A DNA stretch of 64,000 nt from Constrictibacter sp. MBR-5 (GCF_040549485.1 NZ_JBEPTK010000015.1:1-64000), one strand, 5' to 3'; counted from the stretch's first letter, positions 16,680-26,755 are shown. Notes: generated by a model not told the origin, from the letters alone. Made by a program: numbers and translations.

Positions 16680-17849
16680 ATGAACATCCACGAATATCAG
16701 GCAAAGACGCTGCTGGCGAAGTACGGCGTTCCTGTTCCGCGCGGCGGCGTCGCGTATACCGCAGACGAGGCGACGGAGCAGGCTCAGAAGCTGGGCGGTC
16801 CGGTCTGGGTGGTGAAGGCCCAGATCCACGCCGGCGGCCGGGGCAAGGGTGGCGGCGTGAAGGTCGTCAAGTCGCTCGATGCGGTCGGCGAGGCGGCGGG
16901 CAAGATGCTCGGGATGACCCTCGTGACGCACCAGACCGGCCCCGAGGGCAAGGAGGTCAAGCGCGTCTATATCGAGGAAGGCGCCGACATCGCCCGCGAG
17001 CTCTATCTCGGCATGCTGGTCGACCGGAATACCGGGCGGGTCATCGTCATGGCCTCGACGGAAGGCGGCGTGGAGATCGAAGAGGTCGCGGAGAAGACGC
17101 CTGACAAGATCCTGACCGCGACGATCGATCCGGTCACCGGACTGCAGGGCTTCCACGCGCGGCGTCTGGCCTTTGGCCTGGGGCTCAAGGGCAAGCAGGT
17201 TGGTGCCGCCGTCAAGTTCCTGCAGGCGCTCTATGCCGCGTTCATCGACCTCGACGCGAGCATGGTCGAGATCAATCCGCTGATCGTGACGGGCGGCGGC
17301 GATCTCGTGGCGCTCGACGCGAAGATGAACTTCGACGACAACGCGCTCTTCCGGCACCCGCAGGTCGAGGAGCTTCGCGACGAGAGCGAAGAGAACGCCG
17401 TCGAACTCGAGGCGACCCGCGAGGGCCTCAACTACGTCAAGCTGGACGGCAACATCGGCTGCATGGTGAACGGCGCCGGCCTCGCCATGGCGACGATGGA
17501 CATCATCAAGCTCTACGGCTCGTCGCCTGCGAACTTCCTCGATGTCGGCGGCGGCGCGACGAAGGAGAGGGTGATCAAGGCGTTCAAGATCATCCTGACC
17601 GACCCCAACGTCGAGGCGATCCTCGTCAACATCTTCGGCGGCATCATGCGCTGCGACATCATCGCCGAGGGCGTGGTGGCGGCAGCGCGGGAACTGTCGC
17701 TGCACGTTCCGTTGGTCGTCCGGCTCGAAGGCACGAACGTGGAACTCGGCAAGAAGATCATGTCCGAGTCCGGACTGCCCATCATACCGGCCGACAACCT
17801 GGCCGATGCCGCCCAGAAGGTGGTGAACGCGGTGAAGGAGGCTGCCTGA
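16680..17849 (+). CDS. sucC: ADP-forming succinyl-CoA synthetase, beta subunit
   Basis: The ATP-grasp beta subunit of succinyl-CoA synthetase, 389 residues, making ATP (or GTP) while converting succinyl-CoA to succinate. The start [20 protein letters not shown] is the family signature; [11 protein letters not shown] (about residues 53-63) lies in the nucleotide-binding region, and the CoA-ligase domain carries [17 protein letters not shown] and [10 protein letters not shown]. Full length for the family. It overlaps sucD by one base (TGATG), so the two subunits are translationally coupled. Confidence 0.97.
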   Translation: MNIHEYQAKTLLAKYGVPVPRGGVAYTADEATEQAQKLGGPVWVVKAQIHAGGRGKGGGVKVVKSLDAVGEAAGKMLGMTLVTHQTGPEGKEVKRVYIEEGADIARELYLGMLVDRNTGRVIVMASTEGGVEIEEVAEKTPDKILTATIDPVTGLQGFHARRLAFGLGLKGKQVGAAVKFLQALYAAFIDLDASMVEINPLIVTGGGDLVALDAKMNFDDNALFRHPQVEELRDESEENAVELEATREGLNYVKLDGNIGCMVNGAGLAMATMDIIKLYGSSPANFLDVGGGATKERVIKAFKIILTDPNVEAILVNIFGGIMRCDIIAEGVVAAARELSLHVPLVVRLEGTNVELGKKIMSESGLPIIPADNLADAAQKVVNAVKEAA

Positions 17850-18724
17850 TGGCTGTTCTTGTCGGCAAGGACACTCGCGTCATCTGCCAGGGCTTCACCG
17901 GAAGCCAGGGCACGTTCCATTCCGAGCAGGCGATCGCGTACGGCACCCGGATGGTCGGCGGTACGTCGCCGGGCAAGGGGGGCACGACGCATCTCGGGTT
18001 GCCGGTCTTCGATACCGTGCGCGACGCGGTCGACCAGACGGGCGCTGATGCGAGCGTGATCTACGTTCCGCCGCCGTTCGCAGCCGACGCGATTCTCGAA
18101 GCGGCCGATGCGGAGATCCCGCTGATCATCTGCATCACCGAGGGCATCCCGGTGCTCGACATGGTGCGCGTGAAGCGTGCGCTGCAGGGGTCGGGGTCGC
18201 GGCTGATCGGCCCGAACTGCCCGGGCGTGATTACGCCGGGCGAGTGCAAGATTGGCATCATGCCGGGGCACATTCACCAGCGCGGTCGCATAGGCATTGT
18301 GTCCCGGTCGGGAACGCTTACCTACGAGGCCGTAGCCCAGACCACAGCCGCCGGGCTCGGTCAGACGACCTGCATCGGAATCGGCGGCGATCCAGTCAAC
18401 GGCACGAACTTCGTCGAGGCCGTCGGACTGCTGCTCGACGACGATGAGACCGAAGGCATCATCATGATCGGTGAGATCGGCGGTTCGGCGGAGGAAGACG
18501 CGGCGGCGTTCTACGCGGCCTCCGGCGCCAAGAAGCCGATGGTCGGCTTCGTCGCCGGAGCGGCAGCGCCGCCCGGCAAGCGTATGGGGCATGCCGGTGC
18601 GATCATCGCGGGCGGCAAGGGAACGGCGGAAGCGAAGTTTCAGGCCTTCCGCGATGCGGGTATCGCCGTCGCCGACAGTCCGGCGGCGCTCGGCAGCACG
18701 ATGTTGAAGGTTCTTAAAGGATGA
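17849..18724 (+). CDS. sucD: succinyl-CoA synthetase, alpha subunit
   Basis: The 291-residue alpha subunit carries the catalytic histidine that is phosphorylated, in [13 protein letters not shown] (about residue 248). The N-terminal CoA-binding domain begins [18 protein letters not shown], and [21 protein letters not shown] spans the middle. Nothing is missing compared with other alphaproteobacterial SucD proteins. It is coupled to sucC by a one-base overlap and followed by a short hairpin before sucA. Confidence 0.97.
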   Translation: MAVLVGKDTRVICQGFTGSQGTFHSEQAIAYGTRMVGGTSPGKGGTTHLGLPVFDTVRDAVDQTGADASVIYVPPPFAADAILEAADAEIPLIICITEGIPVLDMVRVKRALQGSGSRLIGPNCPGVITPGECKIGIMPGHIHQRGRIGIVSRSGTLTYEAVAQTTAAGLGQTTCIGIGGDPVNGTNFVEAVGLLLDDDETEGIIMIGEIGGSAEEDAAAFYAASGAKKPMVGFVAGAAAPPGKRMGHAGAIIAGGKGTAEAKFQAFRDAGIAVADSPAALGSTMLKVLKG

Positions 18725-18725
18725 T

Positions 18726-18741
18726 GGGCCTATAGAGGCCC
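18726..18741 (+). other. short stem-loop between sucD and sucA
   Basis: GGGCCT, loop ATAG, AGGCCC immediately after the sucD stop. Six GC-rich pairs without a T-run; it could modulate read-through or stability between sucCD and sucA. The remaining space to sucA holds no visible gene. Confidence 0.35.
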
Positions 18742-18868
18742 GGGTTCCGAGCGGTCGTGATCTGGCTTCAGGCTGCGGTCGCATATCTGGACTTGCCACA
18801 CAGGGCGGCGCTCCGTCGCCCAACGAACGATAAACAACGGGAAGGGGTTGGCGCGACGCCGCCCCCTG

Positions 18869-21787
18869 ATGGGACACATGGCGCGACCGGAAGAGCTGTC
18901 GTTTCTGTTTGGCGGCAATGCCGTCTTCATCGCTGAACTCTATTCCCGTTACGTCGAGGACCCCGGCTCGGTCGATCCGAGCTGGCAGGCGTTCTTCGAC
19001 GACCTGCGGGACGATCCGCAAGGAACGCTGGCGGAGACGCGCGGCCCGAGTTGGGGGCGGCTGAAGCCCTCTGTCATTTCCGGCAACGGTCATGCGGGGG
19101 CGAACGGCGACGCGGCGAAGACCGGCGGTGCCGCCGCCATAGCGGCAGCGGTCGGCGCGGCCGGTGACCCGGCGGCGATCCGTCAGGCGACGCTGGATTC
19201 CATCCGCGCGCTGATGCTGATCCGAGCCTATCGCGTTCGCGGGCATCTCTACGCCAACCTCGATCCGCTCGGCCTGCACCAGCCGGTGCACCATCCCGAG
19301 TTGGATTATGCGCACTACGGCTTCACGGAAGCCGACCTGGATCGCCCGATCTTCATCGACGGCGTGCTCGGCCTGGAGATGGCGAGCCTTCGCGAGATCA
19401 TGGCGATCCTGTACGACACCTATTGCGGATCGATCGGCGTCGAATTCCAGCACATCCAGGATCCGGTCCAGAAGGACTGGATCCAGAAGCGCATCGAGCA
19501 GCCGCGCAACCAGACGGACTTCACCGAACGCGGCAAGATCGCGATCCTGGAGCGGCTGACCCAGGCGGAAGTGTTCGAGAACTTCCTCGACCGCAAGTAT
19601 GTCGGCACCAAACGCTTCGGCCTGGAGGGCGGCGAGTCTCTCGTCCCGGCGCTGGAGCAGATCATCAAGCGCGGCAGCCAACTCGGCCTCGAGGCCCTCG
19701 AACTCGGCATGGCGCACCGCGGCCGGCTGAACGTGCTCGCCACCGTGCTGGGCAAGCCGTTCCACGCGATCTTTTCCGAGTTCCAGGGGACCCCGGCTCA
19801 TCCCGAGGATGTCCAGGGCTCCGGCGACGTGAAATACCATTTGGGTACCTCGTCGGACCGCGAGTTCGACGGCCGGACCGTCCATCTCTCCCTCAGCCCG
19901 AACCCCTCGCACCTCGAGGCGGTCGATCCGGTCGTTCTTGGCAAGACGCGCGCCAAGCAGCTGCAGAAGATGAACGGCGGGCCGATCGAGGCCACGCGCG
20001 ACAAGGTCATGGCCGTGCTGCTGCACGGCGACGCCGCTTTCATCGGTCAGGGTCTCGTCGCCGAGACGCTGACCCTCTCAGACCTACGCGGCTATCGTGT
20101 CGGCGGCACGATCCACATCGTGATCAACAACCAGATCGGTTTCACGACCTCGCCGACCGATTCGCGCTCCGGTCCCTACTGCTCCGACATGGCGCACATC
20201 ATCCAGGCGCCGGTCTTTCATGTGAACGGCGACGATCCCGAAGCCGTCGTACACGTCGCACGGATCGCCACGGAGTACCGCTTCCAGTTCAAGCGGGACG
20301 TGGTAATCGACATGTATTGCTACCGCCGCCAGGGCCACAACGAGGCCGACGAGCCGGCGTTCACCCAGCCTCTGATGTACCGCGCGATCGGCAAGCATCC
20401 GACCACACGCCAGCTCTACGCCGGCAAGCTGGTCGAAGAAGGCCTGATGCAGGAGGGCGACGCCGACGCCATGAGCGCGGCGTTCCGGGAGAGGCTCGAA
20501 GGCGAGTTCGAAGCGTCGAAGAGCTACAAGCCCAACAAAGCCGACTGGCTCGAGGGCGCATGGTCGGGCCTCAGCGCGGCAAAGGGCGAGGATCGGCGTG
20601 GCAACACCGCGGCCTCGATCGAACTCCTCCGCGAGGTCGGTGAGGCGATCACCCGGGTTCCGGACGACTTCAACCTGAACCGCAAGATCGCCCGCCAGCT
20701 CGAAGCCAAGCGCACGGCGATGGAGACCGGCGAAGGCATCGACTGGGCGACGGCAGAGGCGCTCGCCTTCGGCACCCTCATCCTCGAGGGCACGCCCGTG
20801 CGCCTGTCCGGCCAGGACAGCGGCCGCGGAACATTCTCGCAGCGGCACGCCGTCCTTTCCGACCAGGAGAATGAGGGCGTGCGCTACGTGCCGCTCGCCA
20901 ACCTGAAGCCCGATCAGGCACGCTTCGAGGTGTTCGACAGTCCACTCGCCGAGGCCTCGGTCCTGGGCTTCGAATACGGCTATACGCTCTCCGAACCGCA
21001 CGCCCTCGTCATGTGGGAGGCACAGTTCGGCGACTTCGCCAACGGCGCCCAGGTCATCATCGACCAGTTCATCAGTTCGGCGGAGTCGAAGTGGCTGCGC
21101 ATGTCGGGCCTCGTCATGCTACTGCCGCACGGTTATGAGGGGCAGGGCCCGGAGCACAGTTCGGCGCGGCTGGAGCGCTATCTCCAACTCTGCGGCGAAG
21201 ACAACATGCAGGTCTGCTACCCGACGACGCCGGCGAACTACTTCCACATGCTGCGCCGTCAGGTCCGCCGGGATTTCCGCAAGCCGCTGATCGTCATGAC
21301 GCCGAAGTCACTGCTGCGGCACAAGCTTTGCGTCTCGCCGCTGGCCGACATGGGCCCGGACACCTCGTTCCACCGGGTGCTGGCCGAGACGGACAAGCTG
21401 GTCGATGGCAAGAAGGTGAAGCGCGTCGTGATCTGCTCGGGCAAGGTCTACTACGACCTCTGGCAGGAACGGGCGCAGCGGAAGATCGACGACGTGGCAA
21501 TCATCCGCCTCGAGCAGTTCTATCCGTTCCCCCAGAAGACGCTGGGTACCGAACTCGCGAAGTACCCCAACGCCGAGGTCGTCTGGTGTCAGGAGGAGCC
21601 CTACAACATGGGCGGCTGGTTCTTCGTCGACCGCCGCATCGAAGGCGTCCTCGGAACGCTGAAGCACAAGGCGAAGCGCCCGATCTATGTGGGCCGGCCG
21701 GAATCGGCTTCGCCGGCGACTGGCTCCCTGAAGCGGCACAATGCCGAACAGGTGCGTCTGGTCGACGAGGCGCTGACGGTCGGCTGA
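18869..21787 (+). CDS. sucA: 2-oxoglutarate dehydrogenase E1 component
   Basis: The thiamine-diphosphate E1 subunit decarboxylates 2-oxoglutarate; 972 residues from this start. The N-terminal LSFLFGGNAVFIAELYSRY and VDPSWQAFFDDL are the family's E2-binding region. The cofactor site shows HGDAAFIGQG and VINNQIGFTT (about residues 390-430); GMAHRGRLNVL and the C-terminal YPNAEVVWCQEEPYNMG are also conserved. Start is uncertain: ATG at 18869, ATG at 18878, or TTG at 18848 next to GGAAGGGG. Unlike most alphaproteobacteria, sucB and lpd do not follow; an unrelated transporter does. Confidence 0.96.
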   Translation: MGHMARPEELSFLFGGNAVFIAELYSRYVEDPGSVDPSWQAFFDDLRDDPQGTLAETRGPSWGRLKPSVISGNGHAGANGDAAKTGGAAAIAAAVGAAGDPAAIRQATLDSIRALMLIRAYRVRGHLYANLDPLGLHQPVHHPELDYAHYGFTEADLDRPIFIDGVLGLEMASLREIMAILYDTYCGSIGVEFQHIQDPVQKDWIQKRIEQPRNQTDFTERGKIAILERLTQAEVFENFLDRKYVGTKRFGLEGGESLVPALEQIIKRGSQLGLEALELGMAHRGRLNVLATVLGKPFHAIFSEFQGTPAHPEDVQGSGDVKYHLGTSSDREFDGRTVHLSLSPNPSHLEAVDPVVLGKTRAKQLQKMNGGPIEATRDKVMAVLLHGDAAFIGQGLVAETLTLSDLRGYRVGGTIHIVINNQIGFTTSPTDSRSGPYCSDMAHIIQAPVFHVNGDDPEAVVHVARIATEYRFQFKRDVVIDMYCYRRQGHNEADEPAFTQPLMYRAIGKHPTTRQLYAGKLVEEGLMQEGDADAMSAAFRERLEGEFEASKSYKPNKADWLEGAWSGLSAAKGEDRRGNTAASIELLREVGEAITRVPDDFNLNRKIARQLEAKRTAMETGEGIDWATAEALAFGTLILEGTPVRLSGQDSGRGTFSQRHAVLSDQENEGVRYVPLANLKPDQARFEVFDSPLAEASVLGFEYGYTLSEPHALVMWEAQFGDFANGAQVIIDQFISSAESKWLRMSGLVMLLPHGYEGQGPEHSSARLERYLQLCGEDNMQVCYPTTPANYFHMLRRQVRRDFRKPLIVMTPKSLLRHKLCVSPLADMGPDTSFHRVLAETDKLVDGKKVKRVVICSGKVYYDLWQERAQRKIDDVAIIRLEQFYPFPQKTLGTELAKYPNAEVVWCQEEPYNMGGWFFVDRRIEGVLGTLKHKAKRPIYVGRPESASPATGSLKRHNAEQVRLVDEALTVG

Positions 21788-21846
21788 CCCGGTAACGGCC
21801 GGCGCGCCCGCGGGCATCCCTGCGGCGCTGGGCCACCGAGACACTC

Positions 21847-22776
21847 ATGTCCCTTTCAGAGAGCGGTGGTGCAGGCCAAGCGCCGCGGTCGCGGCGCTTG
21901 GTCGATCGACCCTACATCCTGCTCGTCCTTACCGTCCTGTTTTGGTCCGGGAACTTCATCCTGGGGCGTGCGGTGCATGCCGATGTGCCGCCTGTCGCAC
22001 TGGCCTTCTTCCGCTGGGCCGGCGCGTTCCTGATCGTCGTCGGCTTCGCGGTCCCTCACCTGCGCCGCGAGTGGCCGGTTTTGCTGCGGCACTGGCGCAT
22101 GCTGCTGCTTCTGTCCGCCGTCGGCATCGCAGCGTTCAATACGCTGGTCTATATCGGGCTCGGCGCCACGACGGCCATCAACGCCCTGCTCCTGCAGTCG
22201 GCACTGCCCGTGCTGATCATCCTGTTCTCCTATCTGCTCTTCGGAGAGCGTACCGGCGTGCTAGCGCTCTGCGGAATCGCCGTGTCCCTGGCCGGCGTCG
22301 TCACGATCCTCACCGGGGGCGAGCCGCTCGCCATCGTCGCGCTGGTTCCGAACGCAGGAGACGTGCTGGTGTTTCTGGCCGTGACCTCCTACGCGCTCTA
22401 CTCGGCGCTGCTCCGCCGGCGGCCCTCCGTCCACGCCCTCAGTTTCCTCGCGGTAACCTTCGGCCTCGGGGCGGCGATGCTGCTTCCCTTCTGGCTATGG
22501 GAGCTGTCCGCGGGCGTGGTGATGCGGCTCGACCGCACCACCCTGCTGTCGATCGGGTATGTGGCTGTGTTCCCCTCCGTTCTCGCCTATTTCTGCTACA
22601 ATCGGGGCGTACAGCTGATCGGTGCCAATCGTGCAGGCCAATTCATCCACCTCATGCCGGTCTGCGGCAGCCTGCTCGCCGTGCTGATCCTCGGCGAAGC
22701 ATTCCGGCCCTTTCATGCCGTTGGCATGGGGCTCTGCTTTGCCGGCATCGTCCTCGCGACCCGCGGGCGCGCCTGA
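21847..22776 (+). CDS. DMT superfamily (EamA) transporter
   Basis: A 309-residue protein with ten hydrophobic segments in two EamA repeats. The first begins PYILLVLTVLFWSGNFILGRA, and the second near residue 170 with AGDVLVFLAVTSYALYSALLRR. LVYIGLGATTAINALLLQSA is the family's characteristic helix 3-4 stretch. It is unlike the other EamA gene in this window (3875-4789) in detailed sequence, so the two are not recent duplicates. Substrate unknown; the gene occupies the place where sucB would be expected. Confidence 0.86.
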   Translation: MSLSESGGAGQAPRSRRLVDRPYILLVLTVLFWSGNFILGRAVHADVPPVALAFFRWAGAFLIVVGFAVPHLRREWPVLLRHWRMLLLLSAVGIAAFNTLVYIGLGATTAINALLLQSALPVLIILFSYLLFGERTGVLALCGIAVSLAGVVTILTGGEPLAIVALVPNAGDVLVFLAVTSYALYSALLRRRPSVHALSFLAVTFGLGAAMLLPFWLWELSAGVVMRLDRTTLLSIGYVAVFPSVLAYFCYNRGVQLIGANRAGQFIHLMPVCGSLLAVLILGEAFRPFHAVGMGLCFAGIVLATRGRA

Positions 22777-22806
22777 TGCACGCCGTGAACGGGCACTGGA
22801 GGCGGC

Positions 22807-24351
22807 TTGGCGACTAGGACCGTCCGGCAATTGCCCCTCGGTGCGGTTCGTCCTCCGGTGCGCGGAGAGTTCGGCAGGATCCGCCGCCGGCCGGGCGATG
22901 CGGTCATCGACCTTGCCCCCGTCCTGTTCGTCTGCGGCCTGCTACTGGTCACCCTCGCCATCGCCATGCTCGTGCCGGCCCTGGTCGACTACATCGCCGG
23001 GCACGAGGACTGGCGGGTCTTCACCATCTCGTCGGGGGTGACGATCTTCGTCGGCGTCCTGCTGGTCCTGACCAACTGGCACGGTCCGCTGCGGCTCGGC
23101 CTGCGGCAGGCCTTCGTCCTGACGTCGCTGAGTTGGGTGGTCGTATCGCTGTTCGCCGCGCTGCCTTTCCGCTTCAGCGATCTCGAGCTGTCCTTTACCG
23201 ATGCGGTGTTCGAGGCGATGTCGGGTATCACGACGACCGGCTCCACCGTGATCGTCGGGCTGGACTACGCCGCGCCCGGCATCCTTCTGTGGCGATCGCT
23301 GCTCCAGTGGCTCGGCGGGATCGGTATCATCGTCACGGCCGTCGCACTGCTGCCGCTGTTGCAGGTCGGCGGCATGCAACTCTTCCGGACGGAGTCCACC
23401 GACCAGTCGGACAAGATCTCACCACGCGTCGCCCAGATCGCGCTCGGCATCATCTCCGTCTATCTCGGCATGACGGCGTTGTGGACGTTGTTCATCTGGC
23501 TCACAGGGCTCACCGTGTTCGATGCCGTGGCGCACGCGATGACCACGATCGCCACCGGCGGCTTCTCCACGGTCGACATGTCGATCGGTCACTTCGCCAA
23601 CCCGTCGCTCGACTGGGTCATATCGGCGGGGATGCTTGCGAGTGCCGTTCCCTACGTGCTCTACGTCCAGGCGCTGCGAGGGCGAGCCTGGCTCCTATGG
23701 CAGGACGAGCAGGTGCGCGGCCTGTTCACCATCCTGGCCGTCGCCATCCTTGCGATGAGCGTGGCGCATACACTGGTCAACGGCGTGGATCCTCTGCTCG
23801 CGCTGCGCTTCGTCGTGTTCAACGCGGTCTCCGTGATGACCGGGACAGGCTACGCGACGGCCGACTACAGTGCCTGGGGCCCCTTCGCCAATGCCGGCTT
23901 CTTCTTCCTGATGTTCATCGGCGGCTGCGCCGGCTCGACGACCTGCGGCATCAAGGTCTTTCGCTTCCAGATCCTGTTCGCGACAGCGCGCGCCCAGGTG
24001 GCGCGACTGATACAGCCGCACGGCGTTCTGCTGGCGACCTACAACCGGCGGCCGATACCCGAATCGGTCGTCGTTTCGGTGATCGCGTTCCTGGTGCTGT
24101 ATCTCGTGTGCTACGCGGCGCTGGCCCTGGCGCTCGGGCTGATGGGCCTGGACTTTCTCACGGCCACTTCCGGTGCGGCGACAGCCATCTCGAACGTCGG
24201 GCCTGGCCTGGGCAACGTCATCGGTCCGGCAGGCAACTTCGCGACACTGCCCGACGCGGCGAAGTGGGTGCTGAGCTTCGGAATGCTCCTCGGCAGGCTG
24301 GAGCTGTTCACCGTGCTCATCCTTTTCATGCCCTCCTTCTGGCGGGCGTGA
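22807..24351 (+). CDS. trkH: TrkH family potassium uptake protein
   Basis: The membrane pore of a Trk-type K+ uptake system, 514 residues. Four selectivity-filter loops, one per repeat, can be seen: TTTGSTV, TIATGGFST, MTGTGYAT and ISNVGPG, each with the conserved glycine. LQWLGGIGIIV near residue 165 is characteristic. The start is taken at the TTG 22807 because TGGAGG lies five bases upstream; a GTG at 22858 is an alternative. The cytosolic NAD-binding regulator TrkA is not adjacent. The gene is convergent with hslO, 7 bases apart. Confidence 0.92.
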   Translation: MATRTVRQLPLGAVRPPVRGEFGRIRRRPGDAVIDLAPVLFVCGLLLVTLAIAMLVPALVDYIAGHEDWRVFTISSGVTIFVGVLLVLTNWHGPLRLGLRQAFVLTSLSWVVVSLFAALPFRFSDLELSFTDAVFEAMSGITTTGSTVIVGLDYAAPGILLWRSLLQWLGGIGIIVTAVALLPLLQVGGMQLFRTESTDQSDKISPRVAQIALGIISVYLGMTALWTLFIWLTGLTVFDAVAHAMTTIATGGFSTVDMSIGHFANPSLDWVISAGMLASAVPYVLYVQALRGRAWLLWQDEQVRGLFTILAVAILAMSVAHTLVNGVDPLLALRFVVFNAVSVMTGTGYATADYSAWGPFANAGFFFLMFIGGCAGSTTCGIKVFRFQILFATARAQVARLIQPHGVLLATYNRRPIPESVVVSVIAFLVLYLVCYAALALALGLMGLDFLTATSGAATAISNVGPGLGNVIGPAGNFATLPDAAKWVLSFGMLLGRLELFTVLILFMPSFWRA

Positions 24352-24358
24352 GCGAGCT

Positions 24359-25318
24359 TCAGCCGCCGGCGATCTTCTTCAGTTCCGCCTCGTCGAACCG
24401 CTCCTCCCGTCGGCAGAACTCGCACGTCACGGTGACCGATCCGTCGTCGAGCTTCAGGTCGGTGACGTCGCCGGACGGCAGCGAGCCGAGAATGCCGGCA
24501 ATGCGTTCGCGCGTGCCGCAGCGGCAGCGCTCCTCGACGTGCCGCGGCGTGAAGACCCGCACGCCGTCCTCGTGGAAGAGGCGATAGAGCAGCGTGTTCG
24601 CATCAAGGGCAGGGTCGAGCATTTCGCCGCGCGTAGCACTGCCCAGCAGGATCACCGCACGGCGCCAGCCGTCCTCTGAGATGTCCCGCGCCTCATTGGC
24701 GGAAAGGCTGTCGCCGGTGTCCTCCTCCGGCAGGCGCTGCAGCATCAGTGCAGCGGCACGCCATGTGCCGTCGATGGAGCCGCAGGACACCTTGATCGCG
24801 GTGGTGATCTGCTCCGACTGCTGGAAGTAGTGATGGATGCTGTCCGCGAGGCTCGCCCCCTCCAGCGGCACGATGCCCTGGTAGAGTTGCGTGTCGCGGC
24901 CCTGGTCGACAGTGAATGCGAGGTGGCCGCCGCCGAACAACCGGGCGGCCGTCGGCTCTGGCTCCTCCGACAGGATCCCGTCCACCTTGTCCTGGTCGAA
25001 GGCCGCATAGCCGCGAAGGTGCCCTGCACTGGTCACGTCCGCGACCAGAAAACGCACGGCGCCTTCGCCGCGCGCCTGCAGCGTGAAAATCCCCTCGTAC
25101 TTCAAGGCGGCGGCAAGGCACGCGGCCAATGCCATCGCCTCACCGAGCAGGCCGGCGACGGCGTCCGGGTAGTCGTGCCGGCGCAGCACGGCATCGACGC
25201 TGGGGCCCAGGCGCACTAGCCGGCCGCGCAGGCCGACGCGGTCGATCTGGAAGGGCTGGATCAAATCGTCGCCCGCGTCGTTGCGCAGGCTGGGGTCGAG
25301 GTTCGGCGGTGGCTGCAT
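24359..25318 (-). CDS. hslO: Hsp33 redox-regulated chaperone
   Basis: Hsp33 is an ATP-independent holdase switched on when its zinc-bound cysteines are oxidised. The 319-residue protein has the N-terminal core (LLGEAMALAACLAAALKYEGIFTLQARG) and the C-terminal redox switch with all four cysteines: CRCG around residue 264 and CEFC around residue 300, spaced as in the family. GWRRAVILLGS and DANTLLYRLFHEDGV mark the linker region. Length is slightly above the E. coli protein because of an N-terminal extension. No heat-shock thermometer-like leader was found. Confidence 0.94.
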   Translation of the reverse strand: MQPPPNLDPSLRNDAGDDLIQPFQIDRVGLRGRLVRLGPSVDAVLRRHDYPDAVAGLLGEAMALAACLAAALKYEGIFTLQARGEGAVRFLVADVTSAGHLRGYAAFDQDKVDGILSEEPEPTAARLFGGGHLAFTVDQGRDTQLYQGIVPLEGASLADSIHHYFQQSEQITTAIKVSCGSIDGTWRAAALMLQRLPEEDTGDSLSANEARDISEDGWRRAVILLGSATRGEMLDPALDANTLLYRLFHEDGVRVFTPRHVEERCRCGTRERIAGILGSLPSGDVTDLKLDDGSVTVTCEFCRREERFDEAELKKIAGG

Positions 25319-25408
25319 GGGACCGATGAGGTGGCGTGACGGGGCCGCGACCCGTTAGGTGGTCAGGCGCGGCCCTTCGCGCAACGTCACGTGGATCTCA
25401 CCGGAGTG

Positions 25409-25582
25409 TCACCGCCCCCGCAGGCGGCGCATCAACAGCGCCCCTGCCAGCGCCAGGACGGCGCCGACGGTGACGACCAGCAGGATGACGATGCCGATCC
25501 CGCCCAGAACCGCCGATAGCGTATCCCAGAAACCGAACTGGGCGACGAGGATGATCAGCAGGATCAGCAGCAGGATCGGCAT
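25409..25582 (-). CDS. 57-residue two-helix membrane protein
   Basis: A short frame begins with ATG at 25582, seven bases after the TAXI gene stop, and ends with TGA at 25409. The product starts MPILLLILLIILVAQFGFWD, has a second hydrophobic helix (ILLVVTVGAVLALAGALLM) and ends with the basic tail RRLRGR, giving a hairpin with both ends probably in the cytoplasm. I recognise no family, though similar short 'MxILLxIALIIxVAQFGFWD' proteins may be widespread. Its ribosome binding site is weak (GGTGAC), so coupling to the upstream gene is likely. Confidence 0.6.
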   Translation of the reverse strand: MPILLLILLIILVAQFGFWDTLSAVLGGIGIVILLVVTVGAVLALAGALLMRRLRGR

Positions 25583-25588
25583 GGTCGG

Positions 25589-26755
25589 TCACCAGGTTTC
25601 GAACGGGGTCACGAGGCCGGCCTTCTGCAGCGCGTCGGCGCGGCGCTTCATCCAGGCCTTCTCGAAGGCCTCCTCGTCCTTAGTATCGGCCGCTAGCTGC
25701 TCTTTCCAAGTGGCCTGCAGCAGTTCCTGGCGGGCGACCATGTCCTCGTTGTTCTTTTGAGCCTCGGGCGTCCAGACGCCCTTCTCCTTGTAGTACCGGA
25801 CCGCGCCCTCGTGATAGGGCGCCGACCAGACGAACTTCTGTCGATCGAGCGCCCAGCCTTCCGCCCCCGGAGAGCCGTCCTTGTAGGTCGGATACAGGTC
25901 GAACATGGTCTTCGTCATCTCGTAGACCGCGTCGGCGTCCTGCGCTTCGTAAGCGATCAGGAGAGGATAAGGGCCGCCGCCCGCCTCCAGCGGGTGCTCC
26001 GGGCTGACCTGCACGCCCTTGGTGATGGTCATCTTGGAGTAGTAGGGCAGAACCTCTTGCAGCCGCTTCCATGCCTCCGCGTCGTCGTGCGGAAGCGGCG
26101 GATAGTGCAGCCCGCGCGGCGAAGCATCGAGCTTGAAAGTGCCGCCGGCGGAAGTGTTGACGTAGGCCGCATCCACCTGATTGTCGACGAGGCCGTCCTG
26201 CGACGCCGCATAGCCGCCGAAGTCGACGCGCTTGACGTCGTCCCACGTCAGGTTGCCGAAGCGGAGGTGGGCCAGCACGCTCATGTTGAGAGCCGGGGCA
26301 CCCGCCACCCAAGCCACGCGCTTGCCCTTCAGGTCGGCTGGAGTCTTGATGCCGGCGTCCTTCGCCGTGATCAGCACCGTGCCTGTGTCGGCATGGTTCA
26401 GGAGCAGGATGCGGATCGCCTGCGGGCCCCAGTCGCGCCGGCCGAAGACGAAGGCGCCCTCCTGGCTATAGTACCCGCCGATGCCCGAAAAGGAGAAGTG
26501 CACCTTGCCTTCGCGCAGCGGCGCTTGGCGTGACACGTCGTTCTTGCCCGGCAGCAGGCGAAGCGTGATACCGCGCTCGTTCTTGAACGCCGCGCCGATC
26601 GCGACCGCTTGGCTGTAACCGTTGGAGCCGACGTCGTAGGCCGTGGCCACGAGCGGGTTCGGAAGTCCCGCGGCCCAGACCGCTCCCGCCGTCAGAACGC
26701 CGGCGGCGACCGTGCCGGCGAGAGTGGCCGCGCGCGCGGCCGAATCCTTCAACAT
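25589..26755 (-). CDS. TAXI family TRAP transporter solute-binding protein
   Basis: A 388-residue periplasmic protein with a cleavable signal peptide (cleavage near AVWAAG, about residue 29). VGSNGYSQAVAIGAAF and RLLPGKNDVSRQAPLREG, then KTPADLKGKRVAWVAGAPALN, are typical of the TAXI (TRAP-associated extracytoplasmic immunogenic) class that binds dicarboxylates or amino acids. TAXI systems need a fused 4TM-12TM permease; none lies in this window, so the protein is either an orphan or uses a distant permease. A tiny membrane protein follows directly. The upstream 187 bases shared with the Tad-like genes contain a perfect CGGCTTAAGCCG palindrome (26847-26858). Confidence 0.87.
   Translation of the reverse strand: MLKDSAARAATLAGTVAAGVLTAGAVWAAGLPNPLVATAYDVGSNGYSQAVAIGAAFKNERGITLRLLPGKNDVSRQAPLREGKVHFSFSGIGGYYSQEGAFVFGRRDWGPQAIRILLLNHADTGTVLITAKDAGIKTPADLKGKRVAWVAGAPALNMSVLAHLRFGNLTWDDVKRVDFGGYAASQDGLVDNQVDAAYVNTSAGGTFKLDASPRGLHYPPLPHDDAEAWKRLQEVLPYYSKMTITKGVQVSPEHPLEAGGGPYPLLIAYEAQDADAVYEMTKTMFDLYPTYKDGSPGAEGWALDRQKFVWSAPYHEGAVRYYKEKGVWTPEAQKNNEDMVARQELLQATWKEQLAADTKDEEAFEKAWMKRRADALQKAGLVTPFETW

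Noticed and set aside
17513-20026. Very long frame antisense to sucD and sucA
   Set aside because: Opposite to two highly conserved TCA genes and with no family motif; a GC-bias shadow.
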